Below, piece after piece: positions 16,304-25,302 of a stretch of 64,000 nucleotides of DNA. The notes beneath the pieces were generated by a model. It worked only from the letters and a program-made list of their open reading frames with translations. It did no database searches and was not told where the DNA came from. The stretch's first letter is position 1, and every line of letters begins with the position of its first letter. The stretch is from Microbacterium sp. LCT-H2. Its GTDB lineage: Bacteria; Actinomycetota; Actinomycetes; Actinomycetales; Microbacteriaceae. The position numbers and the translations under genes were made by a program. The stretch is taken from NCBI RefSeq assembly GCF_001866135.1, contig NZ_MODW01000001.1, positions 372,001-436,000 on the forward strand. Direction: 5' to 3'.

Positions 16304-16306
16304 CTC

Positions 16307-16328
16307 CCCGGCGTCGACCGGGCTTTTT
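16307..16328 (+). terminator. Weak intrinsic terminator-like hairpin inside the rhamnose operon
   Basis: The short stem CCCGG-cgtcga-CCGGG is followed by C and five T. The stem is short, so partial termination or attenuation between the esterase and aldolase genes is more likely than a full stop. Confidence 0.4.
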
Positions 16329-16350
16329 CACTCACGAACCGAGGACTCGC

Positions 16351-18387
16351 ATGACGAACCCCACCGCCGCCGCACTGATCGCGCGGAGCAACCGCCTGGG
16401 CGCCGACCCGAAGAACACGAACTACGCAGGCGGCAACACCTCCGCCAAGGGCACCGAGATCGACCCGGTGACCGGGCAGCCGGTCGAGCTGCTCTGGGTG
16501 AAGGGATCCGGGGGCGACCTCGGCACCCTGACCGAGGCCGGCCTGGCCGTCCTCCGTCTCGACCGCATGCGCGCGCTCGTCGACGTCTATCCGGGCGTCG
16601 AGCGCGAGGACGAGATGGTCGCCGCGTTCGACTACTGCCTGCACGGCAAGGGCGGCGCCGCCCCCTCCATCGACACCGCCATGCACGGCCTGGTCGACGC
16701 CCCGCACGTGGACCACCTCCACCCCGACTCGGGCATCGCGATCGCCACCGCCGCCGAAGGCGAGGAACTCACGACAACGATCTTCGGCGACCGCGTGGTC
16801 TGGGTGCCGTGGCGCCGCCCCGGCTTCCAGCTCGGACTGGACATCGCGCAGATCAAGGCCGCGAACCCGCAGGCCATCGGCACGATCCTCGGCGGCCACG
16901 GCATCACGGCGTGGGGCGACACCTCGGAGGAGGCGGAGGCGAACTCCCTGTGGATCATCGACACCGCCGCCGCGTACATCACGGAGCACGGGTCTCCCGC
17001 ACCGTTCGGCAGCACCCGATCGGGCTTCGAGGCCCTGCCGGAGCCTGAGCGCCGCGCCAGGGCGGCCGCCCTCGCCGGGACCATCCGCGGTCTCGCGTCG
17101 ACGGACAAGCCGATGGTCGGCCACTTCACCGACAGCGACGTGGTCCTCGACTTCCTGGCCTCCGAGAAGGCCCCGGCCCTCGCCGCCCTCGGCACGAGCT
17201 GCCCCGACCACTTCCTGCGCACCAAGGTCAAGCCGCTCCTCCTCGACCTGCCCGCCACGGCGACCGTGGAGGAGCAGACGGAACGCCTGCGGGAGCTCCA
17301 CGCCGCCTACCGCGCCGACTACCAGGCCTACTACGACGCGCACGCGACCGCCGAATCGCCCGCGATCCGAGGGGCGGATCCGCTCATCGTCCTCGTGCCC
17401 GGCGTCGGGATGTTCTCGTACGGGGCGAACACCCAGACCGCGCGGGTCGCCGGCGAGTTCTACGTGAACGCCATCAATGTCATGCGCGGCGCCGAGGCAC
17501 TGTCGACCTACTCCCCCATCTCCGACGCCGAGAAGTTCCGCATCGAGTACTGGGCGCTGGAGGAGGCGAAGCTGCAGCGGATGCCGAAGCCGAAGTCCCA
17601 CCAGGGCCGCATCGCCCTCGTCACAGGCGCCGCGAGCGGCATCGGCAAGGCCGTCGCCACCCGCCTCGCCGCGGAGGGCGCCTGCGTCGTCGTCGCCGAC
17701 CTCGACCTGGACAAGGCCAGGGCCGCGGCTGCCGAACTCGGGAACGAGGACGTCGCGATCGGCGTAGCCGCCAACGTCGCCGACGCCGACGCCGTGCAGG
17801 CCGCGATCGACGAGGCGGTGCTCGCGTTCGGCGGCCTCGACCTCGTCGTGAACAACGCCGGCCTCTCGCTGTCGAAGCCGCTGCTGGAGACGACCGAGAA
17901 GGACTGGGATCTCCAGCACGACGTGATGGCGAAGGGCTCGTTCCTCGTCTCGAAGGCGGCAGCCCGGGTGCTCATCGATCAGGGACTCGGCGGCGACATC
18001 ATCTACATCTCCTCCAAGAACTCCGTCTTCGCCGGTCCGAACAACATCGCGTACTCGGCGACGAAGGCCGACCAGGCGCACCAGGTGCGGCTGCTCGCGG
18101 TGGAACTCGGCGAGCACGGCATCCGGGTCAACGGCATCAACCCCGACGGCGTGGTCCGCGGTTCCGGGATCTTCGCCTCCGGGTGGGGAGCGAACCGGGC
18201 GGCCACGTACGGCGTCAAGGAAGAGGACCTCGGCCAGTTCTACGCCAACCGCACCATCCTCAAGCGCGAGGTCGTGCCGGAGAACGTCGCGGACGCCGTC
18301 TTCGTGCTGACCGGTCCGGAGCTGAGCCGGACCACCGGGCTGCACATCCCCGTCGATTCCGGCGTCGCCGCGGCGTTCCTGCGATGA
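16351..18387 (+). CDS. rhaD: Bifunctional rhamnulose-1-phosphate aldolase / lactaldehyde dehydrogenase
   Basis: The product is 678 residues with two fused enzymes. Residues ~1-410 are a class II (AraD-like) aldolase with zinc ligands in VDHLHPDSG and GGHGITAWG. Residues ~415-678 are an SDR with the Rossmann motif VTGAASGIGKA, NNAG, and the catalytic Ser-Tyr-Lys in IYISSKNS..AYSATKAD. The first half splits L-rhamnulose-1-phosphate into dihydroxyacetone phosphate and L-lactaldehyde, and the second oxidises the lactaldehyde to lactate. This fusion is widespread in rhamnose loci of Actinobacteria and alpha-proteobacteria. The kinase gene follows with a 4-bp overlap. Confidence 0.9.
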   Translation: MTNPTAAALIARSNRLGADPKNTNYAGGNTSAKGTEIDPVTGQPVELLWVKGSGGDLGTLTEAGLAVLRLDRMRALVDVYPGVEREDEMVAAFDYCLHGKGGAAPSIDTAMHGLVDAPHVDHLHPDSGIAIATAAEGEELTTTIFGDRVVWVPWRRPGFQLGLDIAQIKAANPQAIGTILGGHGITAWGDTSEEAEANSLWIIDTAAAYITEHGSPAPFGSTRSGFEALPEPERRARAAALAGTIRGLASTDKPMVGHFTDSDVVLDFLASEKAPALAALGTSCPDHFLRTKVKPLLLDLPATATVEEQTERLRELHAAYRADYQAYYDAHATAESPAIRGADPLIVLVPGVGMFSYGANTQTARVAGEFYVNAINVMRGAEALSTYSPISDAEKFRIEYWALEEAKLQRMPKPKSHQGRIALVTGAASGIGKAVATRLAAEGACVVVADLDLDKARAAAAELGNEDVAIGVAANVADADAVQAAIDEAVLAFGGLDLVVNNAGLSLSKPLLETTEKDWDLQHDVMAKGSFLVSKAAARVLIDQGLGGDIIYISSKNSVFAGPNNIAYSATKADQAHQVRLLAVELGEHGIRVNGINPDGVVRGSGIFASGWGANRAATYGVKEEDLGQFYANRTILKREVVPENVADAVFVLTGPELSRTTGLHIPVDSGVAAAFLR

Positions 18388-19826
18388 CCGACGACCGCTC
18401 GCCTGCGACCGCACGGCGCGTCCGTGCGGTCGCAGCGGTGGATCTCGGCGCCACGAGCGGCCGCGTGATGATCGGCCGCGTGGGGCCGGGCGTGCTGGAG
18501 CTCGAGCCGGTCTCCCGCTTCCCGAACGGCCCGGTCGCCCGCGCCGATGGTCTGCACTGGGACTTCGACGCGCTCGTCGCCCATGTCCTCGACGGCCTGG
18601 CCGAAGCGGTCCGCCGGGAACCGGGCATCGAGTCGATCGGGATCGACTCGTGGGCGGTCGACTACGGCCTCCTCCGGGCCGGCGAGCTCCTCGCGGAGCC
18701 GTTCCACTACCGCGACGACCGCACCGCCCGCGGGGTGGACGAGGTGCACGCCCTCGTCCCGTTCGACGACCTCCACGCGCGCAATGGCCTGCAGTTCCTC
18801 CCGTTCAACACGCTCTACCAGCTCCGGGTGGACGAGCTCCGGCACGACGCCGACACCGCGCTCCTCGTCCCAGACCTCCTCGCCTTCCTCCTCACCGGCG
18901 CCCGCGTCGCCGAACGCACCAACGCTTCGACGACGGGACTGCTGGACGTGGAGTCCGGCACCTGGGACCTGGCGCTCGCGCCCCGCCTCGGCATCGACGC
19001 CTCGCTCCTGCCGGACCTCGTCGACCCCGGCACGGTCATCGGTCGGCTACGCCCGGAGATCGCGGAGCGCATCGGCGTGGATCTGCCGGTGATCGCGGTG
19101 GGTTCGCACGACACCGCGTCGGCGGTAGTCGCGGTCCCGATGACCTCGCCCCGCGCCGCGTACATCTCCTGCGGTACCTGGGGACTGGTCGGGGTCGAGC
19201 GGGTTGAGCCGATCCTCACGGCGGCGGCGAGGGACGCCAACTTCACCAATGAACGCGGCGTGGACGACCGCTTCCGCGTCCTCCACAACGTGACCGGACT
19301 CTGGCTCCTCAGCGAGACCGTGCGGGCCTGGGAAGCCGAGGACGGAGCGCCCATCGACCTGTCGTGGCTGCTCGCCGAGGCTGCTGCCGCGGCGCCGCCG
19401 TCGGCGGTGTTCGATGCGAACGACCCCAGGCTCTCGCCCCCCGGCGACATGCCTGTGCGTATCAGCGATCTCCTGCGTTCCCGCGGCACCGCCGTCCCCG
19501 CCTCGCGTCCGGCGTTCGTCCGGCTCGTCGTGGAGAGCATCGCCACCGCGTTCGCCGACGCCGTCCGGACGGCGGGCGGTCTCGCCGGGCACCCCCTCGA
19601 CGTCGTCCACCTCGTCGGGGGCGGGTCCCTCAACCGGCTCCTGTGCCAGGCGACGGCGGACCGCACCGGGCTTCCCGTCCTGGCCGGCCCCGTCGAGGCG
19701 ACCGCTCTCGGTAACGTCCTCGTGCAGGCGCGAGCGCTCGGGGCGGCGCCCGCCGAGCTCTCGGAGCTTCGTGCTCTCGTGGCGTCGACGCACCCGCCGA
19801 CGGTCTACCGCCCGCGGAGCGCCTGA
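18384..19826 (+). CDS. rhaB: Rhamnulokinase
   Basis: The product is 480 residues, from an ATG overlapping the aldolase stop (ATGA). It is a FGGY-family carbohydrate kinase: the N-terminal phosphate-binding loop is VAAVDLGATSGRVMIGRV, the sugar-site region is GIDSWAVDYGLL, and the C-terminal ATP-site motif is HLVGGGSLNRLLCQATAD followed by GPVEATALGNVL. It phosphorylates L-rhamnulose with ATP at C1, feeding the aldolase encoded just upstream. It is the last gene of the operon and converges on the LCP gene with only 7 bp between. Confidence 0.9.
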   Translation: MTDDRSPATARRVRAVAAVDLGATSGRVMIGRVGPGVLELEPVSRFPNGPVARADGLHWDFDALVAHVLDGLAEAVRREPGIESIGIDSWAVDYGLLRAGELLAEPFHYRDDRTARGVDEVHALVPFDDLHARNGLQFLPFNTLYQLRVDELRHDADTALLVPDLLAFLLTGARVAERTNASTTGLLDVESGTWDLALAPRLGIDASLLPDLVDPGTVIGRLRPEIAERIGVDLPVIAVGSHDTASAVVAVPMTSPRAAYISCGTWGLVGVERVEPILTAAARDANFTNERGVDDRFRVLHNVTGLWLLSETVRAWEAEDGAPIDLSWLLAEAAAAAPPSAVFDANDPRLSPPGDMPVRISDLLRSRGTAVPASRPAFVRLVVESIATAFADAVRTAGGLAGHPLDVVHLVGGGSLNRLLCQATADRTGLPVLAGPVEATALGNVLVQARALGAAPAELSELRALVASTHPPTVYRPRSA

Positions 19827-19833
19827 GCGCCGA

Positions 19834-21093
19834 TCAGCGCACGTTGCCGTTCGAGCAGGTCTGCTGCGCGGCGGAGTTGCCCTTGATCGAATCGGGCAGC
19901 GCCACGACGTCCGGAGCGGTCGTCGGGGTCGGAGTCGCCTCCTGCGTCGGGGTGGTGGGCTCGGCGGGCGCGGTGGGTGTCGTCGGCTCCTGCACGACAA
20001 CGCCGTCGTTGCTGGTGTTCTCGTGCGTGATCTGCAGCTGGGCGTTGGCCTCGATCGCGTCCCAGAGCGCCGCGGCGGCCGCGTCGTTCGGCACGACCTT
20101 GTTCGGGTCGTCCCAGTCCTCCAGGGTCGGGTACTGCACGAACACGATGTCCTCGAACGGCACCGACTTCACGGCGAGAGCGATCTGCACGATCATCATC
20201 GGGTCGGCGAGCGACGTGCTCGTCTCGAGGTTCTGGATGCCCGTGTTGGCGAGCTTCAGCATCACCGGCACGTTGCCCAGCACCTCGCCGCTGATGAGCT
20301 TGCGGGCGAGGCTCGACATGTACTGCTGCTGGTTGCCGATGCGGCCCAGGTCGCTGCCGTCGCCGACGCCGTGACGGGTGCGGAGGAACTGTAGAGCCTC
20401 GAGCCCCTGGACGGTGTGCGTGCCGGCAGACATGTCGAGACCCGTGTAGCGGTCGCGGATCGGGTTGGCGAGGCAGACGTCGACACCGCCGATCGCGTTG
20501 GTGATCTCGATGACCCCGCCGAACGTCACGGAGGCGGCGAACTGCACCTCCTGGTCCGTGAGGGCCGAGATCGTGCGGACGACGCAGTTCAGTCCGCCGT
20601 CGGTGTAGGCGACGTTCAGGGGCTGCTTGCTCATCGCGGCGGTGGCGTTGCCGTCCTCGTCCTCACAGGACGGGATGGGGATCATCAGGTCGCGCGGGAA
20701 GCTGACGACCGTGATCCGCCGCGGCTCCTCCGAGACGTGCACGAGCAGATTCACGTCGTTGAGGGTGCCCTCCGCATCCCCGCCGGTGCACCGATCGCCG
20801 AAGTACTGCTTGTAATCGTCCTCGCAGGTGTCGACGCCGGTGAGGACGAGGTTGAAGCCGCCCTTGTACTCCCCGATGTCCGGCGGCAGGTCTTCCTGGC
20901 CGTCGAGGTCGACGGCGTTCGCCGAGACGGTGTTGGAGAAATCGAGGTAGAAGTAGGCCGCGACGCCGATACCGCTGACGAGCACCACCGCCATGCTGAT
21001 CGCGAGAAGCCGGAGGAGCTGGCTGACGGCGCCGGGCGAGCGCAGCTGACCATGTCGCGCGACGGTGCGGCGGCGGCGGGTGTTCTCGCTCAC
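19834..21093 (-). CDS. LCP-family (LytR-CpsA-Psr) cell-wall glycopolymer ligase
   Basis: The product is 419 residues from the GTG at 21093, after AAAGGG. Residues ~21-43 are a signal anchor, LLRLLAISMAVVLVSGIGV, so the enzyme sits on the outer face of the membrane. The LCP domain shows VNLLVHVSEEPRRITVVSFPRDLMIPIP and LRTRHGVGDGSDLGRIGNQQQ, which contain the Arg and Asp residues that bind the polyprenyl-pyrophosphate head group and Mg2+ in this family. A low-complexity Thr/Pro linker (residues ~365-400) precedes a short Cys-containing tail. It should attach teichoic-acid-like or other polymers to peptidoglycan. Confidence 0.88.
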   Translation of the reverse strand: MSENTRRRRTVARHGQLRSPGAVSQLLRLLAISMAVVLVSGIGVAAYFYLDFSNTVSANAVDLDGQEDLPPDIGEYKGGFNLVLTGVDTCEDDYKQYFGDRCTGGDAEGTLNDVNLLVHVSEEPRRITVVSFPRDLMIPIPSCEDEDGNATAAMSKQPLNVAYTDGGLNCVVRTISALTDQEVQFAASVTFGGVIEITNAIGGVDVCLANPIRDRYTGLDMSAGTHTVQGLEALQFLRTRHGVGDGSDLGRIGNQQQYMSSLARKLISGEVLGNVPVMLKLANTGIQNLETSTSLADPMMIVQIALAVKSVPFEDIVFVQYPTLEDWDDPNKVVPNDAAAAALWDAIEANAQLQITHENTSNDGVVVQEPTTPTAPAEPTTPTQEATPTPTTAPDVVALPDSIKGNSAAQQTCSNGNVR

Positions 21094-21141
21094 TCGGGCC
21101 CTTTCGAATTCAGCGACGGCGGGGGTACCGCGCTCAGGAAG

Positions 21142-21226
21142 CGGAGGGTGTGGGATTCGAACCCACGAGACATCTCTGCCCACTGGTTTTCAAGACCAGC
21201 TCCATCGGCCGCTCGGACAACCCTCC
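21142..21226 (-). tRNA. tRNA-Ser (anticodon TGA)
   Basis: The minus strand gives an 85-nt class II tRNA. The acceptor is GGAGGGT/ACCCTCC with discriminator G, the anticodon arm is CTGGTCTTGAAAACCAG (anticodon TGA), the variable arm is long, and the T-arm is GTGGGTTCGAATCCCAC. It lies one gene away from serS, the synthetase that charges it. Confidence 0.95.
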
Positions 21227-21268
21227 CGACAGAAACATCTGCCGACCAGGCGCGAGTCTAGCCGAGTT

Positions 21269-22090
21269 CTATTCTCCTGCGTCGACCTGGGCGGGTGCTG
21301 GAAGCGTGTCCAGGGCGCTGGCGAGCCCTCCCTGCTCGACGTCCGCGGTGATCTCCCCCGCGGCGTCCTTCACCTCGACCGGCGCCTGTCCCATGGCCAC
21401 CGCACGCCCACCGCCGCTGCGTGCCCAGCCGAACATGCCGATGTCGTTGCGCCCGTCTCCGGCGACGAGCACGCGCGCGGCGTCCAGACCGAGCTCGTCG
21501 CGCACGCGTTCCAGGGCCGTGCCCTTGTCCACTCCCTGCGGTGCGATGTCCAGCCAGGCCGTCCAGCCGATCGCGTACGAGACCTCGTTGAGTCCGGCGT
21601 CGGCGACGAGTCGGTGGAAGTCGTCCTCGTCGTGTCCGGGCGAGACGACGACGATGCGGGAGACGGGGAGGGCCCCGAGCTCCTCGAAGTCGACCTGGCG
21701 GCCGCCGTCGAGCGTCCAGTCGTCGAGCTGCTCGGTGAACAGCCGCTGCCCCGACCCGAGCTCGACCATGTAGCGCGCGTCCGGAAGGCGCTCCTGGAGC
21801 AGGGCGAGCACCGGCGTCGGGTCGAAGGTCTCGACGTGCCAGCGCTCCCACTCGTCGCCGTCACGGCGCATCGTGACGGCGCCGTTGGAGCACACCACGT
21901 ACTCGGCGGTGAGGCCGAGCTCCTCCACGTAGCGACGGGTCGCCATCCAGCTGCGACCGGTCGCGATGGTCACCACGTGCCCCGCTTCGCGGACGCGGGC
22001 GATGGCCTCGGGGACACCGGGGCTCATCGTCTCGTCCTGCAGGAGGATGGTCCCGTCGACGTCGAGGCCGACCAGCCAGGGGGCCGTCAC
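21269..22090 (-). CDS. HAD-superfamily phosphatase (Cof/type IIB)
   Basis: The product is 273 residues from a GTG overlapping the serS stop (GTGA, 22087-22090). HAD motif I is [12 protein letters not shown] at residues ~6-17, with nucleophile Asp at the first D. Motif II is TIATGRS, and motif IV is [17 protein letters not shown] near the end. The cap inserted between motifs II and III marks the Cof subfamily, which usually dephosphorylates sugar phosphates or FMN-like compounds. Overlap with serS suggests one transcript; the substrate is unknown. Confidence 0.85.
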   Translation of the reverse strand: MTAPWLVGLDVDGTILLQDETMSPGVPEAIARVREAGHVVTIATGRSWMATRRYVEELGLTAEYVVCSNGAVTMRRDGDEWERWHVETFDPTPVLALLQERLPDARYMVELGSGQRLFTEQLDDWTLDGGRQVDFEELGALPVSRIVVVSPGHDEDDFHRLVADAGLNEVSYAIGWTAWLDIAPQGVDKGTALERVRDELGLDAARVLVAGDGRNDIGMFGWARSGGGRAVAMGQAPVEVKDAAGEITADVEQGGLASALDTLPAPAQVDAGE

Positions 22091-23391
22091 CGCGTGCTCG
22101 GCTCGTCGGCGAGCGGGCGGATCACCTCGAGTCCGCCGAGGTAGGGGCGCAGGACCTCGGGAACCCGCACCGAGCCGTCCGCCTGCTGGTGCGTCTCGAG
22201 CAGGGCGACGATCCAGCGCGTGGTCGCGAGCGTGCCGTTGAGGGTCGCGACGTGCTGGGTCTTCGGCGCCGTACCGCCCTCCTCCGCCGCGGGGCGGTAT
22301 CGCACGTCGAGACGCCGCGCCTGGAAGGTCGTACAGTTCGAGGTGGAGGTCAGCTCGCGGAACGCGCCCTGCGTGGGCACCCAGGCCTCGATGTCGTACT
22401 TCCGCGCCGCGCTCGACCCGAGGTCTCCCGCGGCGACGTCGATCACCCGGTAGGCGAGGCCGAGCGAGGTCAGCATCTCCTCCTGCAGAGCGACGAGGCG
22501 CAGGTGCTCCGCCTCGGCATCCTCGGCGGTCGTGTAGACGAACATCTCCAGCTTGTTGAACTGATGCACGCGGATGATGCCCCGGGTGTCCTTGCCGTGC
22601 GAGCCGGCTTCCCGGCGGTAGCAGGTCGACCATCCGGCGTAGCGGAGGGCGCCGGGCGCGAGGTCGACGATCTCGTCCTTGTGGTACCCGGCGAGAGCGA
22701 CCTCGCTGGTGCCGACGAGGTAGAGGTCGTCGTCCTTGTCGAGGTGGTACACCTCGTCGGCATGCTCGCCCAGGAACCCCGTGCCCTGCATGATCTCGGG
22801 GCGCACGAGCGTGGGTGTGATCAGCGGCACGAAGCCGTTCTGCAGCGCCTTGTCGAGGGCGAGGTTCATGAGTGCGATCTCGAGGCGGGCACCGATCCCG
22901 CGCAGGAAGTAGAAGCGCGCGCCGGAGACCTTGGCGCCGCGCTCCATGTCGATCGCGCCGAGCATCTCCCCGAGTTCGAGGTGATCCCGCGGCTCGAAGT
23001 CGAAGGCCGGCACCTCGCCCACGCGACGCAGCTCGACGAAGTCCTCTTCGCCGCCGGCCGGGACGCCGTCGATCACGACGTTCTCGATCCGCGCGAGTGC
23101 CGTCGCAGCGGCCTCGGCCGCTTCGTTCGCCGCGTGCTGGGCCTGCTTGACCCGATCGGCGAGGTCCTTGGCCTGCGCGACCAGGGCGGCCTTCTCCTCC
23201 TTGGGCGCCTTCGCGACCAGCTTGCCGAAGGCATTCTGCTCGGCGCGCAGCTCCTCGAACGCGGCGAGCGCGGCGCGGCGCGATCGGTCGGCCTCGAGTG
23301 CGACGTCGACGGTGCTCTGGTCATTGCCACGGGCAGCCTGCGAACGGCGGACGATCTCCGGGTTGTCGCGGAGGAGTGCGAGGTCGATCAT
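22087..23391 (-). CDS. serS: Seryl-tRNA synthetase
   Basis: The product is 434 residues starting [18 protein letters not shown], the standard SerRS N-terminus. Residues ~30-105 form the long coiled-coil arm that binds the tRNA-Ser variable arm. The class II core follows, with motif 2 around [25 protein letters not shown] and motif 3 near [19 protein letters not shown]. It charges tRNA-Ser with serine; two tRNA-Ser genes occur in this window. Confidence 0.95.
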   Translation of the reverse strand: MIDLALLRDNPEIVRRSQAARGNDQSTVDVALEADRSRRAALAAFEELRAEQNAFGKLVAKAPKEEKAALVAQAKDLADRVKQAQHAANEAAEAAATALARIENVVIDGVPAGGEEDFVELRRVGEVPAFDFEPRDHLELGEMLGAIDMERGAKVSGARFYFLRGIGARLEIALMNLALDKALQNGFVPLITPTLVRPEIMQGTGFLGEHADEVYHLDKDDDLYLVGTSEVALAGYHKDEIVDLAPGALRYAGWSTCYRREAGSHGKDTRGIIRVHQFNKLEMFVYTTAEDAEAEHLRLVALQEEMLTSLGLAYRVIDVAAGDLGSSAARKYDIEAWVPTQGAFRELTSTSNCTTFQARRLDVRYRPAAEEGGTAPKTQHVATLNGTLATTRWIVALLETHQQADGSVRVPEVLRPYLGGLEVIRPLADEPSTR

Positions 23392-23488
23392 GCCGCAAGT
23401 CTACGAGGTGTGGGCCCGGGGACCGGGCGGCTGGGTGTCCCTCCATCGGCGCCGCTCTCCTCGGACGATGCCGGTCTAGAGTAGCGCC

Positions 23489-24487
23489 ATGACCACGAGT
23501 CCTCCCGTTCGGAAGCAGGCGGCGCTCGTGTACAACCCGGTGAAGGTCGACGGGAAGCGTCTGCGCGCGCAGGTCCGCGACCTGTCCCGCGAAGCCGGAT
23601 GGGACCATCCCGCCTTCTACCCCACGACCGTGGAGGACGCGGGGCAGGGGGCGACGGCGGAAGCGCTCGCGCGCGGAGTGGACGTCGTGCTCGTGGCGGG
23701 CGGCGACGGCACGGTGCGGGCGGTCGCCGAAGCCATCGCCAATACGGGCGTGCCGCTCGCGATCCTCCCGAGCGGCACCGGGAACCTTCTCGCGCGCAAC
23801 CTTGGTCTCCCGCTGGCCGACCCTACGGAGATGATCCGCGCCGCCCTCGGCGACTTCCACCACCCCATCGACATCGGCTGGGCCCGGATGACCAGGGAGG
23901 ACGGCGGCGAGGAGGAGCATGCGTTCGTCGTGCTCGCCGGCATCGGCCTGGACGCCGACATGATCGCGAACACCCGTGCCGATCTGAAGAAGTCGGTCGG
24001 CTGGATCGCCTACGTCGACGGCGCCGCCCGGTCACTTCCCCGCGCGAAGCCCTTCCGTGCGGTCTATCAGATCGGCACGGGGCGCCTGCACTCCACGAAG
24101 GTGCACAGCATCCTGTTCGCGAACTGCGGCACCCTCCCGGCCGGCATCTCCCTCATCCCGGACGCGTCCATCACCGACGCGACCCTCGACGTCGCGGTCA
24201 TCCAGCCGACCGGCGTGCTCGGCTGGCTCGGCGTCTGGCGCAAGATCTGGTGGGACAACTCCGTGCTGCGCCGGTTCCGTGCCGGACGGTTCGTGCTCGA
24301 ACGCCGGGGCACGGATGCCTCGGTCCACTACTTCCGCGGCGCCCGCGCCGAAGCTGCGGCGCCCGCCCCCACGCCCATCGAGCTCGACGGCGACGAGTTC
24401 GGCGAGGCTGTGCGCGTCACCTGCCGCGCCGATCCCGGCGCACTTCTGCTGGCTCTGCCCACCGGGCACCCGGTGCACGTCCTCTGA
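23489..24487 (+). CDS. Diacylglycerol/lipid kinase family protein
   Basis: The product is 332 residues. It has a DAGK catalytic domain with YNPVKVDGKRL at the N-terminus, the nucleotide-binding glycine motif VLVAGGDGTVRAVAEAIA near residue 70, and LPSGTGNLLARNLGLP, where a conserved Gly-Thr-Gly-Asn follows. The C-terminal half is the beta-sandwich domain of the YegS/DgkB family. It probably phosphorylates diacylglycerol or a related lipid using ATP at the membrane surface. It is divergent from serS. Confidence 0.85.
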   Translation: MTTSPPVRKQAALVYNPVKVDGKRLRAQVRDLSREAGWDHPAFYPTTVEDAGQGATAEALARGVDVVLVAGGDGTVRAVAEAIANTGVPLAILPSGTGNLLARNLGLPLADPTEMIRAALGDFHHPIDIGWARMTREDGGEEEHAFVVLAGIGLDADMIANTRADLKKSVGWIAYVDGAARSLPRAKPFRAVYQIGTGRLHSTKVHSILFANCGTLPAGISLIPDASITDATLDVAVIQPTGVLGWLGVWRKIWWDNSVLRRFRAGRFVLERRGTDASVHYFRGARAEAAAPAPTPIELDGDEFGEAVRVTCRADPGALLLALPTGHPVHVL

Positions 24488-24498
24488 GAGCCGCCTCC

Positions 24499-25245
24499 TC
24501 AGCGCACGTCGACCGTGCCCTCCAGACCGCCGCCGACCAGGGTCAGCTGGAACGGACCATCATCGTCGACCTCGTCTTCGGGGAACTCGATCACCGTGCC
24601 CCGCGGCGCCATGTCCATGGTGCACACCTGGTTCTCGTCGGTGACGAACGTGACGGTCCCCGTGGACCCGTCGCCCTCGACGGTCTCGACGACCGGAGCG
24701 CAACTGGAGGAGCCCCAGGTCAGGAGGACGAGCCCACCGTCGTCGAACCAGCCGGCCGAAGGCTGATACTCGGTCGACGATCCCGGTGTCGCCGTGGCAT
24801 CGGGATCGGCATCGACGTCGATCTCATCGAGCAGGTCGCCGGAGGTCACGACGAGAGTGATGTCCTTCGTCGGGTCGACGCCCTCGGGCAGCGCGCCCAG
24901 GCTCGCGCGCGGTGCGAGGTCCGCCGTGCAGGCCTGCTCCGTCGCCCCATCGGCGTCCGGATCGACGAGGGTGACCGAGACCCGCTGTCCCTCGGCGGTG
25001 ATGTCGTCGACCTGGGGCAGGCACGTCGAGGATCCCCAGCTCACGATGGCGAACATCCGTCCGTCGTCGAGGAGCGTCGCATCCATGTCGTCCTGGTCGT
25101 CGCTGCTCCCCGCACTCCCGGGACCGCTGGAGGGGTCGGACGTCGAGTGCGGTGCCGCTCCGCCGGGACCGACCGTACAGCCGGCGAGGAGGAGAGCCGC
25201 GGCGAGCGCGGAGGACACGGCGATCACAAGCCTGCGGGGAGTCAT
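24499..25245 (-). CDS. Lipoprotein with internal tandem duplication
   Basis: The product is 248 residues. The signal peptide MTPRRLVIAVSSALAAALLLAGC ends in the lipobox LAGC. A Ser/Gly/Asp linker to ~residue 50 leads to two related modules of about 85 residues. Each has a WGSS-x-C-x-P-x-V start (SWGSSTCLPQVDDI and TWGSSSCAPVVETV), a central CTADLAPRA or CTMDMAPRG, and a terminal acidic strand with LVVT or LTLV. Paired Cys residues suggest a disulfide in each module. I do not recognise the family. It is surface-anchored and convergent with the lipid kinase gene. Confidence 0.75.
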   Translation of the reverse strand: MTPRRLVIAVSSALAAALLLAGCTVGPGGAAPHSTSDPSSGPGSAGSSDDQDDMDATLLDDGRMFAIVSWGSSTCLPQVDDITAEGQRVSVTLVDPDADGATEQACTADLAPRASLGALPEGVDPTKDITLVVTSGDLLDEIDVDADPDATATPGSSTEYQPSAGWFDDGGLVLLTWGSSSCAPVVETVEGDGSTGTVTFVTDENQVCTMDMAPRGTVIEFPEDEVDDDGPFQLTLVGGGLEGTVDVR

Positions 25246-25302
25246 GCCCTCAGGCTAGCGGCGCGTCCGTCCGCCCGAAACGGGGCTTGACGGAATGCAC
25301 GG

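Noticed and set aside
16054..18414. 786-codon minus-strand open frame opposite the rhamnulose aldolase fusion
   Set aside because: It is antisense to a clearly recognised bifunctional enzyme and is compositional.
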